From: Acanthamoeba castellanii str. Neff
Lineage: Eukaryota > Discosea > Longamoebia > Acanthamoebidae
Direction: 5' to 3'
Assembly (NCBI RefSeq): GCF_000313135.1
Contig: NW_004457313.1
Span: 1,055,588 to 1,119,587, forward strand
DNA: 64,000 bases
This document shows positions 48,501-61,600 of the stretch, in pieces. The notes under the pieces are model-generated. The model saw only the letters and a list, made by a program, of their open reading frames with translations, was not told where the DNA came from and searched no databases. The position numbers were made by a program, and so were the translations under genes. The stretch's first letter is position 1; each line of letters opens with the position of its first letter.

Positions 48501-49697
48501 CGTCGAAAAGTGCACCGCCGCCCTGAGGTGTGCTCCCCTTCCCATTTTGTTGGCGCAACGTGCACGGACCCAACCTCACCACCCTTCCCCTCCTAATGTG
48601 CGGCCCAGAGTCTCGGCCGACAACAAAGAGATCGCCGGCCAGCTGCTTTTCTCGAACAAGCCTATTCCCGGATTCGATTTTGAGGTGCGCTTACCCCCTC
48701 TCTGCGTAGCTCTATGCGGTAGTGTACATACGGAACCTGATCTGAGTGTGAGTGTGGTGCGTCGTCATAGATGGAGGAGTTGGACGACGACGAAGAAGAG
48801 GAGGAAGAACAGGAGGCCGAGGAAGTCGAGGTGGGCGGCGAGGCCCCGTTGCGACGGAAGAGGAAAGGCAGGGCCAAACCCGCAAAATCGAGTAAGCGGC
48901 GAAAGACTTCGTCGTCGTCAAAGCGGTCGGGCAAATCGACGGGCGGCAACGACAGCGACAATGACGAGGACTACAACGATAACAACAACGAGGGTTCGGC
49001 GAACGAGTTTCGATTCTTGGCGGCCGACGGCAGCAGCAGCAGCGCCAAGCTGACGGAGCGCGAGAGGCGTCTGATGGAGCGACAGAAGCACAAGCAGCGC
49101 ATGCTCGAGGAGCGGATGCTGGGCCACGACTCGGTCGTGGGTCGAAACAAGGGCAAAGAGAAGGACCCCGCAGAGGAAGACCAAGAAGAGGAGGACGAGG
49201 AGACAACGACTACGACCACCACGACCACCACCAGGCACACCGCAAGGAGGAACGGGCCGAGGGCGGACGAAGATTACGACGAAGACGATGATGACGAAGA
49301 GGAGGGTGACGAGGACGAGGAGACAGAGGCGCCACCGGCAGCGCAGCGGCCCTACGGCGCGGCGTCGCACTGCGAGCGGTGCGCCACCGCCGAGGACGAG
49401 CTGCGGCGAAAGAACGAAGAGCTGCGACAGAAGAACGAAGAGCTGCGACAGAAGAACGAAGAGCTGGCGGCTCTGCGACAGCGCGTGCGCGAGCTCGAGT
49501 CACTTCAGCTTCAGCCGCTCGAGCTTCAGACCCAGCAGCAGTCGCCGCAGCCCAAGCCTGAGCCCTTCCTACAGGAGGCGGCGCCGGTGGTGCAAACCAC
49601 CACCACCGCCGAGGTGGCTTACCACCCGCACATCCTCATCAAACCCGATCCCGATCTCGATCCCGAGCCGGCCTACGAGTTCATCGAGTTCTTGTAA
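45532..49697 (+). CDS. MORC-type ATPase with CW zinc finger and UBA-like domain
   Basis: About 18 exons. Exon 1 (45532-45576) encodes [15 protein letters not shown] and joins exon 2 (from 45736) in frame with [20 protein letters not shown]. The GHKL ATPase motifs follow: [32 protein letters not shown] and [19 protein letters not shown]. Next is the S5-like region with [17 protein letters not shown]. The CW finger is [15 protein letters not shown] and [12 protein letters not shown]. Then a coiled coil and a UBA-like stretch, [17 protein letters not shown] with [14 protein letters not shown]. The tail is acidic and Lys/Ser-rich, with a repeat of EELRQKN. MORC proteins compact chromatin and silence transposons; CW domains read H3K4 methylation. 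Intron 1 carries a copy of TOR exon sequence. Confidence 0.87.
45600..45684 (+). repeat. Copy of TOR exon sequence inside MORC intron 1
   Basis: These 84-85 bases match 55204-55288 of the TOR gene, in the same orientation, with two mismatches. Both copies contain GTGGACGCACTGCACGCTGC and CGAGCGCGAGAACCGGCTGA. Here the copy lies wholly within intron 1 of the MORC gene (45577-45735), whereas in TOR it is coding ([16 protein letters not shown]). Confidence 0.97.
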
Positions 49698-49841
49698 TGT
49701 TGAAGATGAAGATGAAGACAAGCTGGTGGCGCACGTGTGGTGCCCCGAAATAATAATTGTGCCAATAATTATATTATATTATTTATTATTTATTTTATTG
49801 TCAAACCAAGAAGAAAGCTTTCTTTGTTGGTGTTGTGCAGC

Positions 49842-51887
49842 ATGTCGTCTTCGTCGTTGCCGGAGGTGCCGTTGTCGGAGAAGGAGGCCACGCAGCCTAC
49901 AACGCTCACCGCTGCGGACGATGCTGCCCCCGAGCGGGTGATCATCGACACCGATCCGGGCATTGATGACACCATGGCCCTCTTCCTCGCCCTCTCCAAC
50001 CCGCACCGCCTCCGCATCGTACGTTTTAATATTTTTAAAATAGATAAAATAGACTATTTAATAATATTATAAAATCAAACATTAAAATTAATGCGTCACA
50101 TGTTTAGGAAGGAATTACGATCGTGTTTGGCAACCACAGCGACCTCGAGCTGTTGGCTACCAACGCGTGCCGCGTGCTCCACATGGCCGGCGACGTTGAG
50201 ATTCCCATCTACAAGGGCTGCTCCAACCCCGTCGTACTCTTCCCCAGTGTGTGTGTGTGTGCGGTGATGTGCGTGTGCGGTGATGTGTGCGGTCGTGTGC
50301 GGTGCTCAATGCAGTTGCGTGTGCTGCGCATGCGCAGGACATGGACTACCACGGGCATTCGGGCATTGAAGTCCATGGACAAGACGGCATCGGACACCTC
50401 TACCTCCCCACTCCGCCCAACACGCACCTCATCAGGTCCGACCACCGCACACGACACGCACACGCACACGCACACGCACACGCACACGCACACGCACACG
50501 CACACGCACACGCACACGCACCAATGGCTCACTGAGTGTGTGCGCGACCAGGCGAGACAAGACGGCGGTCGACTTCATCATCGAGACGTGCAAGGCCAAC
50601 CCGGGGCAGATCACGCTCATCACCCTCGGCCCGCTCACCAACGTCGCACAGGCCCTGATCCAGTGTCCCGAGCTGCCCCAATACGTGAAGCGCATCGGTA
50701 CCCGTGGTGTGCCGTGTGTGTCGTGCTGCGGTAGCCGTGTGTGTCGTGCGTTCGTTGCATGTGTCGCGTGTTGTGTGTCGCGTTGTGTGTTGTGCCGTGT
50801 GTGTCGTGCGCCTCACACTGTTTTTTTGTCGTGTCCAGTGTCGATGGGCGGAGTGCTGAACCTGCCTGGCAACAAGTCTCCTGTTGCCGAAGCCAACTAC
50901 CACAAGTACTGCACCAGCGCGCACACAGCGCACGCGCCGCACACGGCACACACGACACACTGAGTTGAGCTGAGCGGCTGCTGACTCGGGAGACCTTGGC
51001 TTTCGCTAGTGACGCCAAGGGGGCCAAGCTGGTGCTCAACGCCGGGTTCGAGTTCACGATGGTGCCCTTGAACGTGACGCACCAGGTGCACATGAACAAG
51101 GAGTTCAGGTCCGCCCTTTGCTCCCTGGGCGTCATCGGTACGACACGCACGGCTCGCACCGCATCGCACGCACGACACGCATCGGTGACGCTTACGGCGT
51201 GGCGATGGTCGCGCACAGGCGACTTTTGTGAGAACGCGCTCAAGTACTACGTGGGGACACTCTCGCGCTGGGGCAACGACCCCGAGACCATCCCCGTACC
51301 TACCTTCCACCTCCTCGTCTTCGCCTTCGCCATTGTCTTCGACGGTGTGGAGCGGTGATTGATTGACCGATTGTTGGGGGATCACCGCACACACGCGCCA
51401 CCGCACGACACGACACGACACGCACACGCACACGCGCCACCGCACACACGCAAACGCAGATGCACGACTCGTCGGCGGTGATGGCGGTGGTCAATCCGTC
51501 GGTGTTCACCAAGGCCGTCAACGTGTACGTCGACATCGAATCAGTCGGTGAACGCACCGCCGGCATGTGCGTCCCTGGTACGTACACACCTGATAACCGA
51601 CAACTCTACACACGCACCACCGCACACGCACCACCGCACACGCATCACCGCACACGCACCACCGCACACACGGCACTAACGTGAAGTTCGTGGGGGGGGG
51701 CACAGATTGGAAGGGTCACTTCAAGAGGGAGCCGCAGTACCACAAGAAGACCAAGGTGGTACTCGAGGTGGACCAGGCCGCCTTCAAGCGGTACTACCTC
51801 GACTGCCTCGCCACCTTCCTCCCCAAGCTCCAGCACAACAAGGAGGAGGAGGCCGAAGAAGAAGCCGCACCTCCTTCATCCGCCTGA
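49842..51887 (+). CDS. Inosine/uridine-preferring nucleoside hydrolase
   Basis: About nine exons. The calcium-binding N-terminal motif is VIIDTDPGIDDTMALFLAL. Other family blocks: ITIVFGNHSDLELLATNACR, YKGCSNPVV, HGHSGIEVHGQDGIG, ITLITLGPLTNVAQALIQ, SMGGVLNLPGN, VAEANYHK, FTMVPLNVTHQVHM and MHDSSAVMAVVNPSVF, where the His-Asp corresponds to the active-site HD. The enzyme hydrolyses N-glycosidic bonds of nucleosides in purine/pyrimidine salvage, in cytosol. An acidic Glu-rich tail ends the protein. Introns carry CACACG satellites, including a long array at 50,449-50,521. The gene follows MORC by 144 bases on the same strand and converges with the membrane protein gene at 52,068. Confidence 0.9.
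50449..50521. repeat. CACACG satellite in a nucleoside hydrolase intron
   Basis: About eleven tandem copies of CACACG fill most of an intron between the exon ending with PNTHLI and the exon that begins with RRDKTAVDF. The array is nearly perfect. Confidence 0.93.
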
Positions 51888-52067
51888 TCAAGCCTCGAAG
51901 AAGAAGATGATGATGAAGATGAAGGTGTGGTCTCCAGTGAGGACCGATTATTATTTACACTGCACACACAGAGCTGGCCCTTGGCTTCTTCCTCTTGAAA
52001 TAGTCGACTCGGGAGCAAGGTTGAAGACGAAGACGAAGATGATGACGAAGAGTGCGAGCGAGCGAGC

Positions 52068-53440
52068 TCACTGCTTGCCGTCAGACGTCTGCGGGACCGA
52101 CGGAGGCGTGCCGGCCGGGGCGCTCTGCTGTGCGGGAGCGGCAGGAGGCGAGGGCGCGCCCGCGCTGCGCGGCGGCGGCGGCGGATAGTAGTAGTAGCCC
52201 GTGGGCGGGGGCGCCGGGAACTGCACCGGCTGGCCGTGCTGGTAGGGCACCGGCTGCGGCTGCGGCTGCGAGCCAGAGTAGCCACCGCCGTTCGAGGAGA
52301 AGGAGGGCGGGTTGGGCATGTAGACCACGGGGCGGTAGTCGCACGAGTAGTAGTAGCGCTGCTGCTGCGGGGAGGGCGCGACGGGCCGGGCGTGGAGGAG
52401 GCCCAGGTGCTCCTGGTGGTCCGCCGACGAGCTGCGGCCGTCGAGCCTCACGCCCAGCTCGGCCTCGACCGAAGCGCGCAGCTCGGCCATCAGCAATTCG
52501 TTTCTCGCCCGCAGCGCGTAGATGGCGCCCATGGCCTGCGCGTAGACAGCACACCGTGAGGTCAGCACGAACGAACGTTGTGAGAAGAGAGATGGAGCGC
52601 TGTAGTAAAGGTAGCGGTAGTGGAAGGGGGCTCTATACCGCGGGAAAGCAAGGGATGAAGGCGAAGAGGAAGCCGATGAAGGTGAGGTGGGCGATGGCCT
52701 TGGCCTCACCCCACGAGCAACCGCCGCCGTAGCCGCCATCGAGCGCGCACAGGATGGTGCCCAGGACAGCCGGGAACATGATGAACGCTGCGTCCGCGTA
52801 ACGCAACGCAATACAACACAACGACGACGATGCGACGCAGTAGCGCTTAGATGATGGCACACGAGTACGAACGTTGGTATTATGGAGAGAAGTGGCTTTG
52901 CACGTACTGGCGAGGACGAAGCAGATGATGAGCACGTTCAGAATGAAGTAGGCGTGCAAGAACGACGCGCGACGCTTGTGCGCGCCAATGTGGCCGACGT
53001 AGAGGACCAGCCACAGGAACATCAGCGGGAAGAAGGGCACCAGCGAGAAGTGGCCCGAGGTGAGGCCCGTGAAGAACTGCAACGTCGCGCCACATGTGCA
53101 GAACACGTTGCGTGTAAGCCCACCTGCGAGGCCAACGCAGAAGCAGAACAGATGGACGGAAAGAGGGGCATGCGTACGTTGAGACCGACGAGGATCAACA
53201 GAAGCACCTGTGATGGAACAATGAATTTGCGAGTAGAAATGTCAAGGAAGGATCTATCTCGACAAGGGGCAGAGAGGGCAAACAACGTACAAACATAGAT
53301 TGGATGAAGGCCAACAGCCGCTTCCTCCAATAGCCCTCGTCGCAATCCGCAAGATCGTCAAGGTGCCCCATCGGGGGTGGCTCCTGCTCAATCGAACGAT
53401 ACGACGTGTGCGCAGTATGAGGGGCGAAATCGGATTGCAT
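52068..53440 (-). CDS. Multi-pass membrane protein with Tyr/Pro-rich tail
   Basis: Five exons. The start at 53440 gives MQSDFAPHTAHTSYRSIEQE and then GYWRKRLLAFIQSMF; the start is provisional because an in-frame Met lies ten codons upstream. Hydrophobic spans: VLLLILVGLN, FSLVPFFPLMFLWLVLYVGH, ILNVLIICFVLAS, AAFIMFPAVLGTILCALDGG and HLTFIGFLFAFIPCFPAV, so four or five membrane segments. After the last span comes a helix ALRARNELLMAELRASVEAE, then a tail rich in Tyr, Pro and Gln (YYYYPPPPP). Such Pro/Tyr-rich tails often bind WW or SH3 domains (inference). No family was recognised. It converges with the nucleoside hydrolase gene and diverges from TOR. Confidence 0.75.
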
Positions 53441-54208
53441 AATTGCACCAAAAGCAACAATCAGGATCAATCTTGGGTGCAGCCGATGTGCTACGCGATG
53501 CGATCAGAATACACAACGGGAGGTTGCTTCTGTGCTCGAAATTTTGCTTCTTGCGGTGGCCGGCAATAACCCGGATTAAATGCACAAAAAGAAAAAGAAA
53601 AAGAAAAAGAAAAAGAAAACAGCCACAGACTTTTTCTAAAGCTGGCGTCCACACTCGGGAAGAGACTTAGTGCTGTGCACAGCGCAGTTCACCGTGCGCC
53701 CTATTGCCCAGCTTTTCGTGCCTCGCTTGTTGATTGTATGATCAGCCAAGAAGTCCTACAGAAAGCCCAGCTTCTGGAACTGCTGCGCCGGCCCAAATCC
53801 GAAGAGCCAAGCGAAGAAGCAGCGCCACAACAGCTGTGTGCACAAGGGCAGAGGCTTCCTGTGATTCCATGCGTCGCACCTGCCCAAAGCCGGATGGCAA
53901 AGCGAGCACAGGAGCCTGGCCGATGGTTGGGCTGGCCGGCAGCGACCCCTCAGCAAGGAGAAGCGGTTCATCGTGCAGGAGGATAAAATAGGGAAACTGA
54001 AGTGGAAAAGTGGTCACAACTAATTAATTTACGCAGAGGAGCGCGCGCCCACACAAACAAACATCCATCTCAACCCGCTTCGAGCCGGCTCAGTTGGACG
54101 ATCTACGAAGAGCAAGAACAAGAGGCGATCCAACGGAAACACGTGTTGGAAGAGAGGAGCTATCTATCGATTTGAGGACCTCTCTGTTCGACCCCTTGGG
54201 AATCAGAG
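53441..54208. other. Divergent promoter region of membrane protein and TOR genes
   Basis: No supported exon in 768 bases. An AAAAAG repeat occurs at 53,584-53,618. A moderately GC-rich stretch follows (about 53,680-53,990) whose open frames show no domain. The last 150 bases form the probable 5' leader of TOR. No RNA gene was recognised. Confidence 0.45.
53584..53618. repeat. AAAAAG hexanucleotide repeat
   Basis: About six tandem copies of AGAAAA lie in the presumed promoter or 5' leader of the membrane protein gene. Confidence 0.85.
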
Positions 54209-55651
54209 ATGGCCGATAAATTGAAGAAGGGTGGCAATGGAGATGGGGATGGCGCCTGGAGCGATGCAGTGCTTAACAAGCTGCTATCTGAGCTCAAGAA
54301 CAAGTACATACCCGCTTCTCTCTTTTGCCACTCCCTCGTTTGGGCCTTGAATCTGCATTTCTTTTTTGCCCCCCCCCCAATTAATGAATGATTGCTTTCA
54401 TCGATCAAGGAACCCTGAGATCCGAGCCAAGGCGGCCAAGAAGCTCAAGAATCATGTACGTTGCATCCAGATTCTGTTCATCTTGCATTTCCATCAATCC
54501 TGGTCGTGTAGCCGTCTGTCCTTTCCAACCTGCTCTACTTGTCGCCGGTACGTAACGCAGGTCGCCACACAAGCACGCGAGATGTCGAGCGAGCACTTCA
54601 CGCGCTTCATGAACGACCTCACCAACAAACACATATTCGAGCTTGTAAATAGTCAGGTCGTGCACGAGAAAATCGGAGGCATCATGGCCATCGGTACGTA
54701 CCAGCCACTCTTCGCCTCATCGTCGCTCACCATCGTCATCATCACCAACAACAACAACTTGACGTGTGTGTCGTGTGACCGCATCTAGACAAACTGATCG
54801 ACATCGAGCACGACGAGAACGCGAAAACGACGCGCCTGGCCAACTATCTCCGACTCGGCCTCCAATCCAACGATCCCACCGTCATGACAATGGCTGCCAA
54901 AGCTCTGGGTCGCTTGGCCCAAGCCAGCGGTACGCTGACGGCGGTGTTCGTGGTCGAGTTCGAGGTCAAGCGCGCGCTCGAATGGCTGCAGGATGCCCGA
55001 CACGAATCACGACGCTACGCCGCCGTGCTCGTGCTCAAAGAGCTCGCAGAAAACGCGCCCACCCTGTTCTATGTCCACGTCGCATCGTTCTTCGATCTCG
55101 TGTGGTACTGCCGCCTACACCCCGATGACTTTGTACATTTCATTGACACCGCACACGCACCACCACACGCACCACCGCACACGCACAGGTCGGCTCTGCA
55201 TGACAACAACGTCTCCATCCGAGAGGGCGCTGTGGACGCACTGCACGCTGCGCTGGCTCTCATTTCCGAGCGCGAGAACCGGCTGAGGCTGCAGTGGTAC
55301 CACAAGATCTACGAGGAGGCGCAGAAGGGACTGCGCCAGAACACAGTGCCCACGATCCACGGCTCGCTCATCACCCTGGGTACCCCTTTGAGGCCCCATT
55401 GTGTCCCTCGCGCGCTGCTGGTTGGCTCACCGCTGTGCTATACTTTTTCTGAACCACCTCGCAGGCGAACTGTTGCGAAACACGGGCGAGTTCATGAACT
55501 CGCGATTCAAGGAGGTGTGCGACACCATCCTCAAGCACAAGGACCACAAGGAGAAGATCATCAAGCGCACCGTCATCTCGCTCCTACCCCGCCTGGCGGC
55601 CTTTGCCTCCGAAGAGGTACAGTCCAGGGCCTTAGCTTCCACGCACGCACG

Positions 55652-55698
<47 letters not shown>

Positions 55699-58600
55699 CA
55701 CACACACGACACACGACACGACACGAGCCTCGTGATTTCCTCTAATTCTCGGCCACAATCGACAGTTCGTGCTCAACTACCTGAACGTCTGCATGCAAAC
55801 GCTGCTCGCGGTGCTGAAGAAGGACGGCAAGAACGAGGAGCGAGCGAGCGCGTTCATCGCGTTGGGCGAGATCGCGCACTCGGTGGGCACCAACATCAAG
55901 CCCTACCTGGAGCAGCTCATCGGCATCCTCAAGAGTGCGCTCAACGTCAAGAACAAGAGCTACTGTCTCCAGTCGCTGACCTGCGTGAGCATGATCAGCC
56001 CGGTCGTCGGCGTTGCCATGCAGAAGGACATGCACGAGATCCTCGGTACACCTCGCGCCCATCATACTCCCTCCCGCACGTGCTGACGTCAGCTGACTGC
56101 CTATCTCATCTCGACCTTCGTTCTTCGTTCTTCTTCGTTCTTCTTCGTTCTTTGTTCGTTCGTTCTTTCTCTACTGCGCAGATCTGATGTTCTCGGGCGG
56201 GCTGAACCCGACGCTCACGGATGCCCTTACGGAGCTGGCGATCCATATCCCGTCCATGCTGCCCATGATCCAGGAGAAGCTCATGGACCAGCTCTCGATC
56301 GTGCTGGCCGGCAGGCCCTTCACCCACCCCGGCAACCGGACCACCAAGCTCCGGAAGAGTATCAGCGTGCAGCCCTCGATCACCGTCGGATCCCAGCCGG
56401 TACCTCAGTCGTTTATCCTAAGAGATATATATATATATTAGTATTATATTACCATATTCTACATTGCTATATTATTCTCTTTTTTTTTGTGATATTTCTA
56501 ATAATTTACATCACTGTGCCGGTGGTCCAGATCTACGCGGACAAGCCTGCCGCGATCCAGCTGGCCCTGAAGACGCTCGGGTCGTTCAACCTGCAGGAGA
56601 AGCTTCTCACGGAATTCGTGCGCGAGGTGGTGGTGGGCTTCCTCGATGATGATGACCCGTACCATACGCCGCCCACGTTTCTTTTGCTTGTTCGCGCCGC
56701 AACCACTGGTCTCGCGTACTTACTTCTTTTCCTCTCCCCCTGGTCAGTTCGATTCGTAAGGCCGCGGCCCTCACGTGCAGCAGCCTACTGGTGCGCTCCA
56801 ACACGCATGCGCCCACCCGAGGCCAGTTGGCCGTCGTCATCGGCGAAGTGCTCGAAAAGCTGCTCATTGTCGGCATTGCCGACCCTGGTACCCAACTACG
56901 ACGGATTTATTTTATAATTATAATTATAATTGTTAAACATTCATGGCATTCCACACACAGATTCGTCGATCAGGAAGACTGTGCTGTCGTGCCTGGACTC
57001 GCGATTCGATCACCACCTGGCGCAGGCCGAGAACTTGCGTTCGCTTTTCATCGCCCTGAACGATGAGGTGTTCGAGATCCGTGAGTTGGCGATCACCACC
57101 ATCGGCCGACTCACGATCCGCAATCCCGCCTACGTGATGCCTTCGCTCCGCAAGACGCTCATCCAGCTCCTCACCGAGCTCGGTACGCAGCCAACGCTCA
57201 GCTTTGCACACTCTGCCCTCCTTCATCGTGCGCTGACACGTACGCACACAAATGCAGAGTTCAGCGGTGACAGCCGCAACAAGGAGGAGAGCGCGCGTCT
57301 GCTGGGGCATCTGATTCGCTCCTCGCAGCGGCTTATCAAGCCCTACGTCGAGCCGATCCTCAACGCCCTGCTCCCCAAGCTCAAGGTGCGTGTGCGGTGG
57401 TGCGTGTGCGTGTGGTAAGTGTGTGCTGTTCCCGAGTGGTGGCGCTGACAGTGGCGGTGCAGGACACCAATCCGCGTGTGGCCTCGTGTGTGTTGGCCAC
57501 GCTGGGCGAGCTAGCGACCGTGGGCGGCGAGGACATGACGCCGCACATCCCTCAGCTGCTGCCCCTCATCATCGACACCCTCCAGGACCAGAGCTCGGTG
57601 GTCAAGCGCGAAGTCGCCCTCCGCACGCTCGGCCAACTCGCCGAGAGCTCCGGTACGAGCCTCTTTTCCCTCCACCACCGCTAATAGGAGTTAAAAACCA
57701 CGGCAAGCGGAGTTAAAAACCATCGCTAACACAACCTCCTGGGCCTGCAGGCTATGTGATCGAGCCATTCGTCAAGTACCCGAAGCTGCTTGAGATTCTG
57801 ATCAACGAGATCAAGACCGAGCAGGGGGCGTCGATCCGCCGCGAGGTGGTCAAGGTGCTGGGCATCCTGGGCGCGCTGGACCCCTACAAGCACAAGACCA
57901 TCCAGATCGAGGTCCGCAAGGAGAAGAGCGAGGAGACCAGCACCGGGCCGGCCAACCAGCTCCCCACCGACTCGCTGCTGGGCATGGGCTCGGAGGAGTA
58001 CTACCTGACCGTCTCCGTCAACGCGCTCATGAAGATCCTGCGCGATCCCTCTCTGTCCCAGGCACGACCACACACACACCACACACACAACACACACACA
58101 CTAACACTAACATTTTGCTTTTTCAAACTACACCAGCATCACACGACGGTGATCCAGGCGGTGATGCTCATCTTCAAGTCGCTGGGCCTCAAGTGCATCC
58201 CGTTCCTGCCGCAAATCATGCCGCCCTTCCTGCAGTGCATGCGCACCAAGGAGACCGGATTCCTCAAATTCCTCTTCAAGCAGCTGGGCCTCCTCGTTGC
58301 CATCGTCAAGCAGCACATCCGGGTACGACACGCACACGCACACGACACACGACACGACCAACGACACACGAATGGTAGTTGGCTGACCCACCAATTATGC
58401 ACAGGACTATCTGGACGAGATCTTTTCGCTGATCAAGGAGTACTGGGAGACCTCGCTCCTCGACCAAATCATCACCCTCGTCGAGGTCCTCTCGCAGGCA
58501 CTCAACGACGAGTTCAAGGGTAAGCCAAACCTCTTGACCGTCATCGCTGTGCAATCATCGGCTAACCTTTCGCTTTGTGTCGTGTGTGTCGTGTGCGTGT

Positions 58601-61600
58601 GCGTGTGCGTGTGCGTGTGCGTGTGCGTGTGCGTGTGCGTGTCTCGACACAGTGTACCTGCCGGAGCTCATCCCGCAGATGCTCAACGTGCTGCACACGG
58701 ACCGCACCAAGGAGCGCGACGCGACGCAGAACATCCTGCACGCGCTCGAGGTGCTGGGCACGAACTTGGACGACTACCTCCACCTCATCATCCCGCCGTC
58801 GTCAAGCTGGTCGAGCAGGCCGACGTCATCGACTCGCAGGTGCGGATCCTGGCCACCCAGACCCTCGGCCGGCTGGGCAACAAGCTCAACTTCTCCGACT
58901 ACGCGTCGCGCATCATTCACCCGCTCGCCCGCATTCTCGACGGCGACGACCTCGAGATCAAGCACGTGGACCATGGAGACGCTGTGCACCCTGGTGTACC
59001 AGCTCGGCTCGGACTACGCCATCTTCATCCCCATGGTCAACAAGGTGCTGGTCAAGCACCGCATCCAGCACTCACCTACGAGACTCTCGTCTCTCGGTAC
59101 GCATGGCACGACACGACACGACCAACGACACGACACACACGCACATACGTACCACCGCACGCACGTGACGACACACGCACACGCACACGTGGCACTCACT
59201 TGGTGTTGATGGGAGGGTAGGCTGCTGAAGAATCAGCCGCTGGTGCTGGAGGGCGCCGAGGCGATCGAGGCCCAGCGGAAGCACGCCGAGTCGAACGCGT
59301 CGAGCGAGATGTTCGCCATGGGCACCGGGAGCAAGCTCAAGATGAACGAGCCCAAGCTCCGCAAGGCCTGGGAAGGTACACACACACATACGACACACGG
59401 CTCGCGTGGTGCTGACGTCAGCATTCTTCGAATTACTGCAGCGTCGAACCGGTCGACAAAAGATGATTGGCACGACTGGATGCGTCGCTTCTCGGTGGAG
59501 CTGCTGCAGCAGTCGCCGTCGCCCGCGCTCCGGTCGTGTCTGTCGATGGCCCAGGTCTACCCGTCGCTGGCGCGCGAGCTGTTCAACGCCGGCTTCGTCT
59601 CGTGCTGGACCGAGCTGCACGAGCAGTACCAGGACCAGTGCGTCTACAGCCTCGAGATGGCCCTCAACGCGCCCTCCATTCCGCCCGAGATCCTGCAGAA
59701 GCTGCTCAACCTCGCCGAGTTCATGGAGCACGACGACAAGCCCCTCCCCATCGACATCAAGGTACACCACCGCCTCACTCTCATCACCTCTGATCGTGTG
59801 TGCGTGTGTGTCTCATCGTGTGCGGTGGCGTGTGCGATGGTGTGTGCGATGATGACAGACGTTGGGCGCGCTGGCCGACAAGTGCGCTGCGTTTGCGAAG
59901 GCGCTGCACTACAAGGAGATCGAGTTCCAGACCTCGCCGGCCACCACCTGCGAGGCGCTCATCTCGATCAACAACCAGCTCGACCTGCCCGAGGCGGCCG
60001 TCGGCATCCTCCTCTACGCCCAGCAGAACTACGACATCGAGCTCAAGGAGTCCTGGTACGAGAAGCTCCAGCGCTGGGACCAGGCCAAGGAGGTACGCAC
60101 TGCCGCTTCCCTCCTCCTCCCCCCACCAATGGCCCTCGCAACACGTCGTCTCTGATCGTGTGTGTGTGTGTGTGTGTGTGTGGTGTGCGTGTGCGTGTGC
60201 GGTTGTGTGTGTGCGGTTGTGTGTGTGCGGGTGTGTGTGTGTGGTCTAGGTGTACGAGCGCAAGCAAAAGGCGCGGCCGGATGACATCGAGCTGACGATG
60301 GGCCGCATGCGCTGCCACCACGCGCTTGCCGAGTGGGAGGTGAGTCGTGTCGCGTGTCTTGTGCACAGATTGATTGATTGATTGATTGATTCTCACATCT
60401 GCACCGCACGCGCGCAACACAGGAATTGACCAAGCTCGCCGAAGGCATTTGGCCCAAGGCGGACAAGTCCACCCGCCAGCGGATGGCGCCCCTCGCCGCG
60501 GGCGCCGCCTGGAACCTGCGACTGTGGAAGAACATTGAGGACTACATCGGCGTCATGCCAGACAACACCGTACCGACCATCATTCTCATCATCATCATCA
60601 TCATCATCATCATCACCTTCATCATCATTGCCTTCATCATCATTGCCTTCATCATCATTGCCTTCAAGAAGACTCATCAAGTTCGTCGTGTGTCGTGTCG
60701 TGTCGTGTCATGTCGATCATTAGCCCGATGGCACGTTCTTCAAGGCGATACTCAACCTGCACAAGGAGAACTACGAGGAGGCGCACAAGTACATCAACAG
60801 GACGCGCGAGCTGCTGGACACGGAACTGCGCGCCCTGGTGGGCGAGTCCTACAACCGGGCCTACAAGGTGGTGGTCAAGGTCCAGCAGCTGTCCGAGATG
60901 GAGGAGGTCATCAACTACAAGCAGTCCGTGGACGCCGAGGACCGGAAGGCCATGATCCGCACCATCTGGACCAAGCGGCTCAAGGGCTGCCAGCGCAACG
61001 TCGAAGTTTGGCAGGTACTTTTGTTTTAGCTCCGACCCGTGTTTCTCTTGACTCTGTTTTAACTCCGATCTGTGTTGCAAACACGACACACGACACACGA
61101 CACACGACACACGACACACGACACACGACACACGACACACGACACACGACACACGGCACACGGCACACGGCACACGGCACACGACACACGACACACGACA
61201 CACAGGACATGCTGGCTGTGCGGTCGATGGTGATTCCGCCGATCGAGGACATGGACAACTGGCTCAAGTTTTCGAGCCTGTGCCGCAAGAGCGGCCACAT
61301 GCGCCTGTCGTACAAGACCCTGGTCAACCTCCTGGGCTTCGACCCCGCGCCCACCTCCCTCGACAAGTTCGCCTCGCACCCCTACCCCGGGTTCGCACCA
61401 CTCTCTTTCCTCCGCGCGCGTGTGTCGTGTCGTGTCGTGTCGTGTGCCGCTCTGCTGGTTCATTCCTCACATTCCAACGCGTTGCGTGCTACATTGTAGG
61501 GTGACGTTCCACTATTTGAAGCACATGTACGACGCGGGGGACAAGAAGGACGCGTTCGAGCGGCTGCGGGTCTTCACCCGGAACCTGCAGGACGACGCCA

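Noticed and set aside
52052..52732. 226-residue plus-strand Arg/Ala/Gly-rich frame
   Set aside because: It is antisense to the Tyr/Pro-rich tail of the membrane protein and is explained by GC-rich composition.
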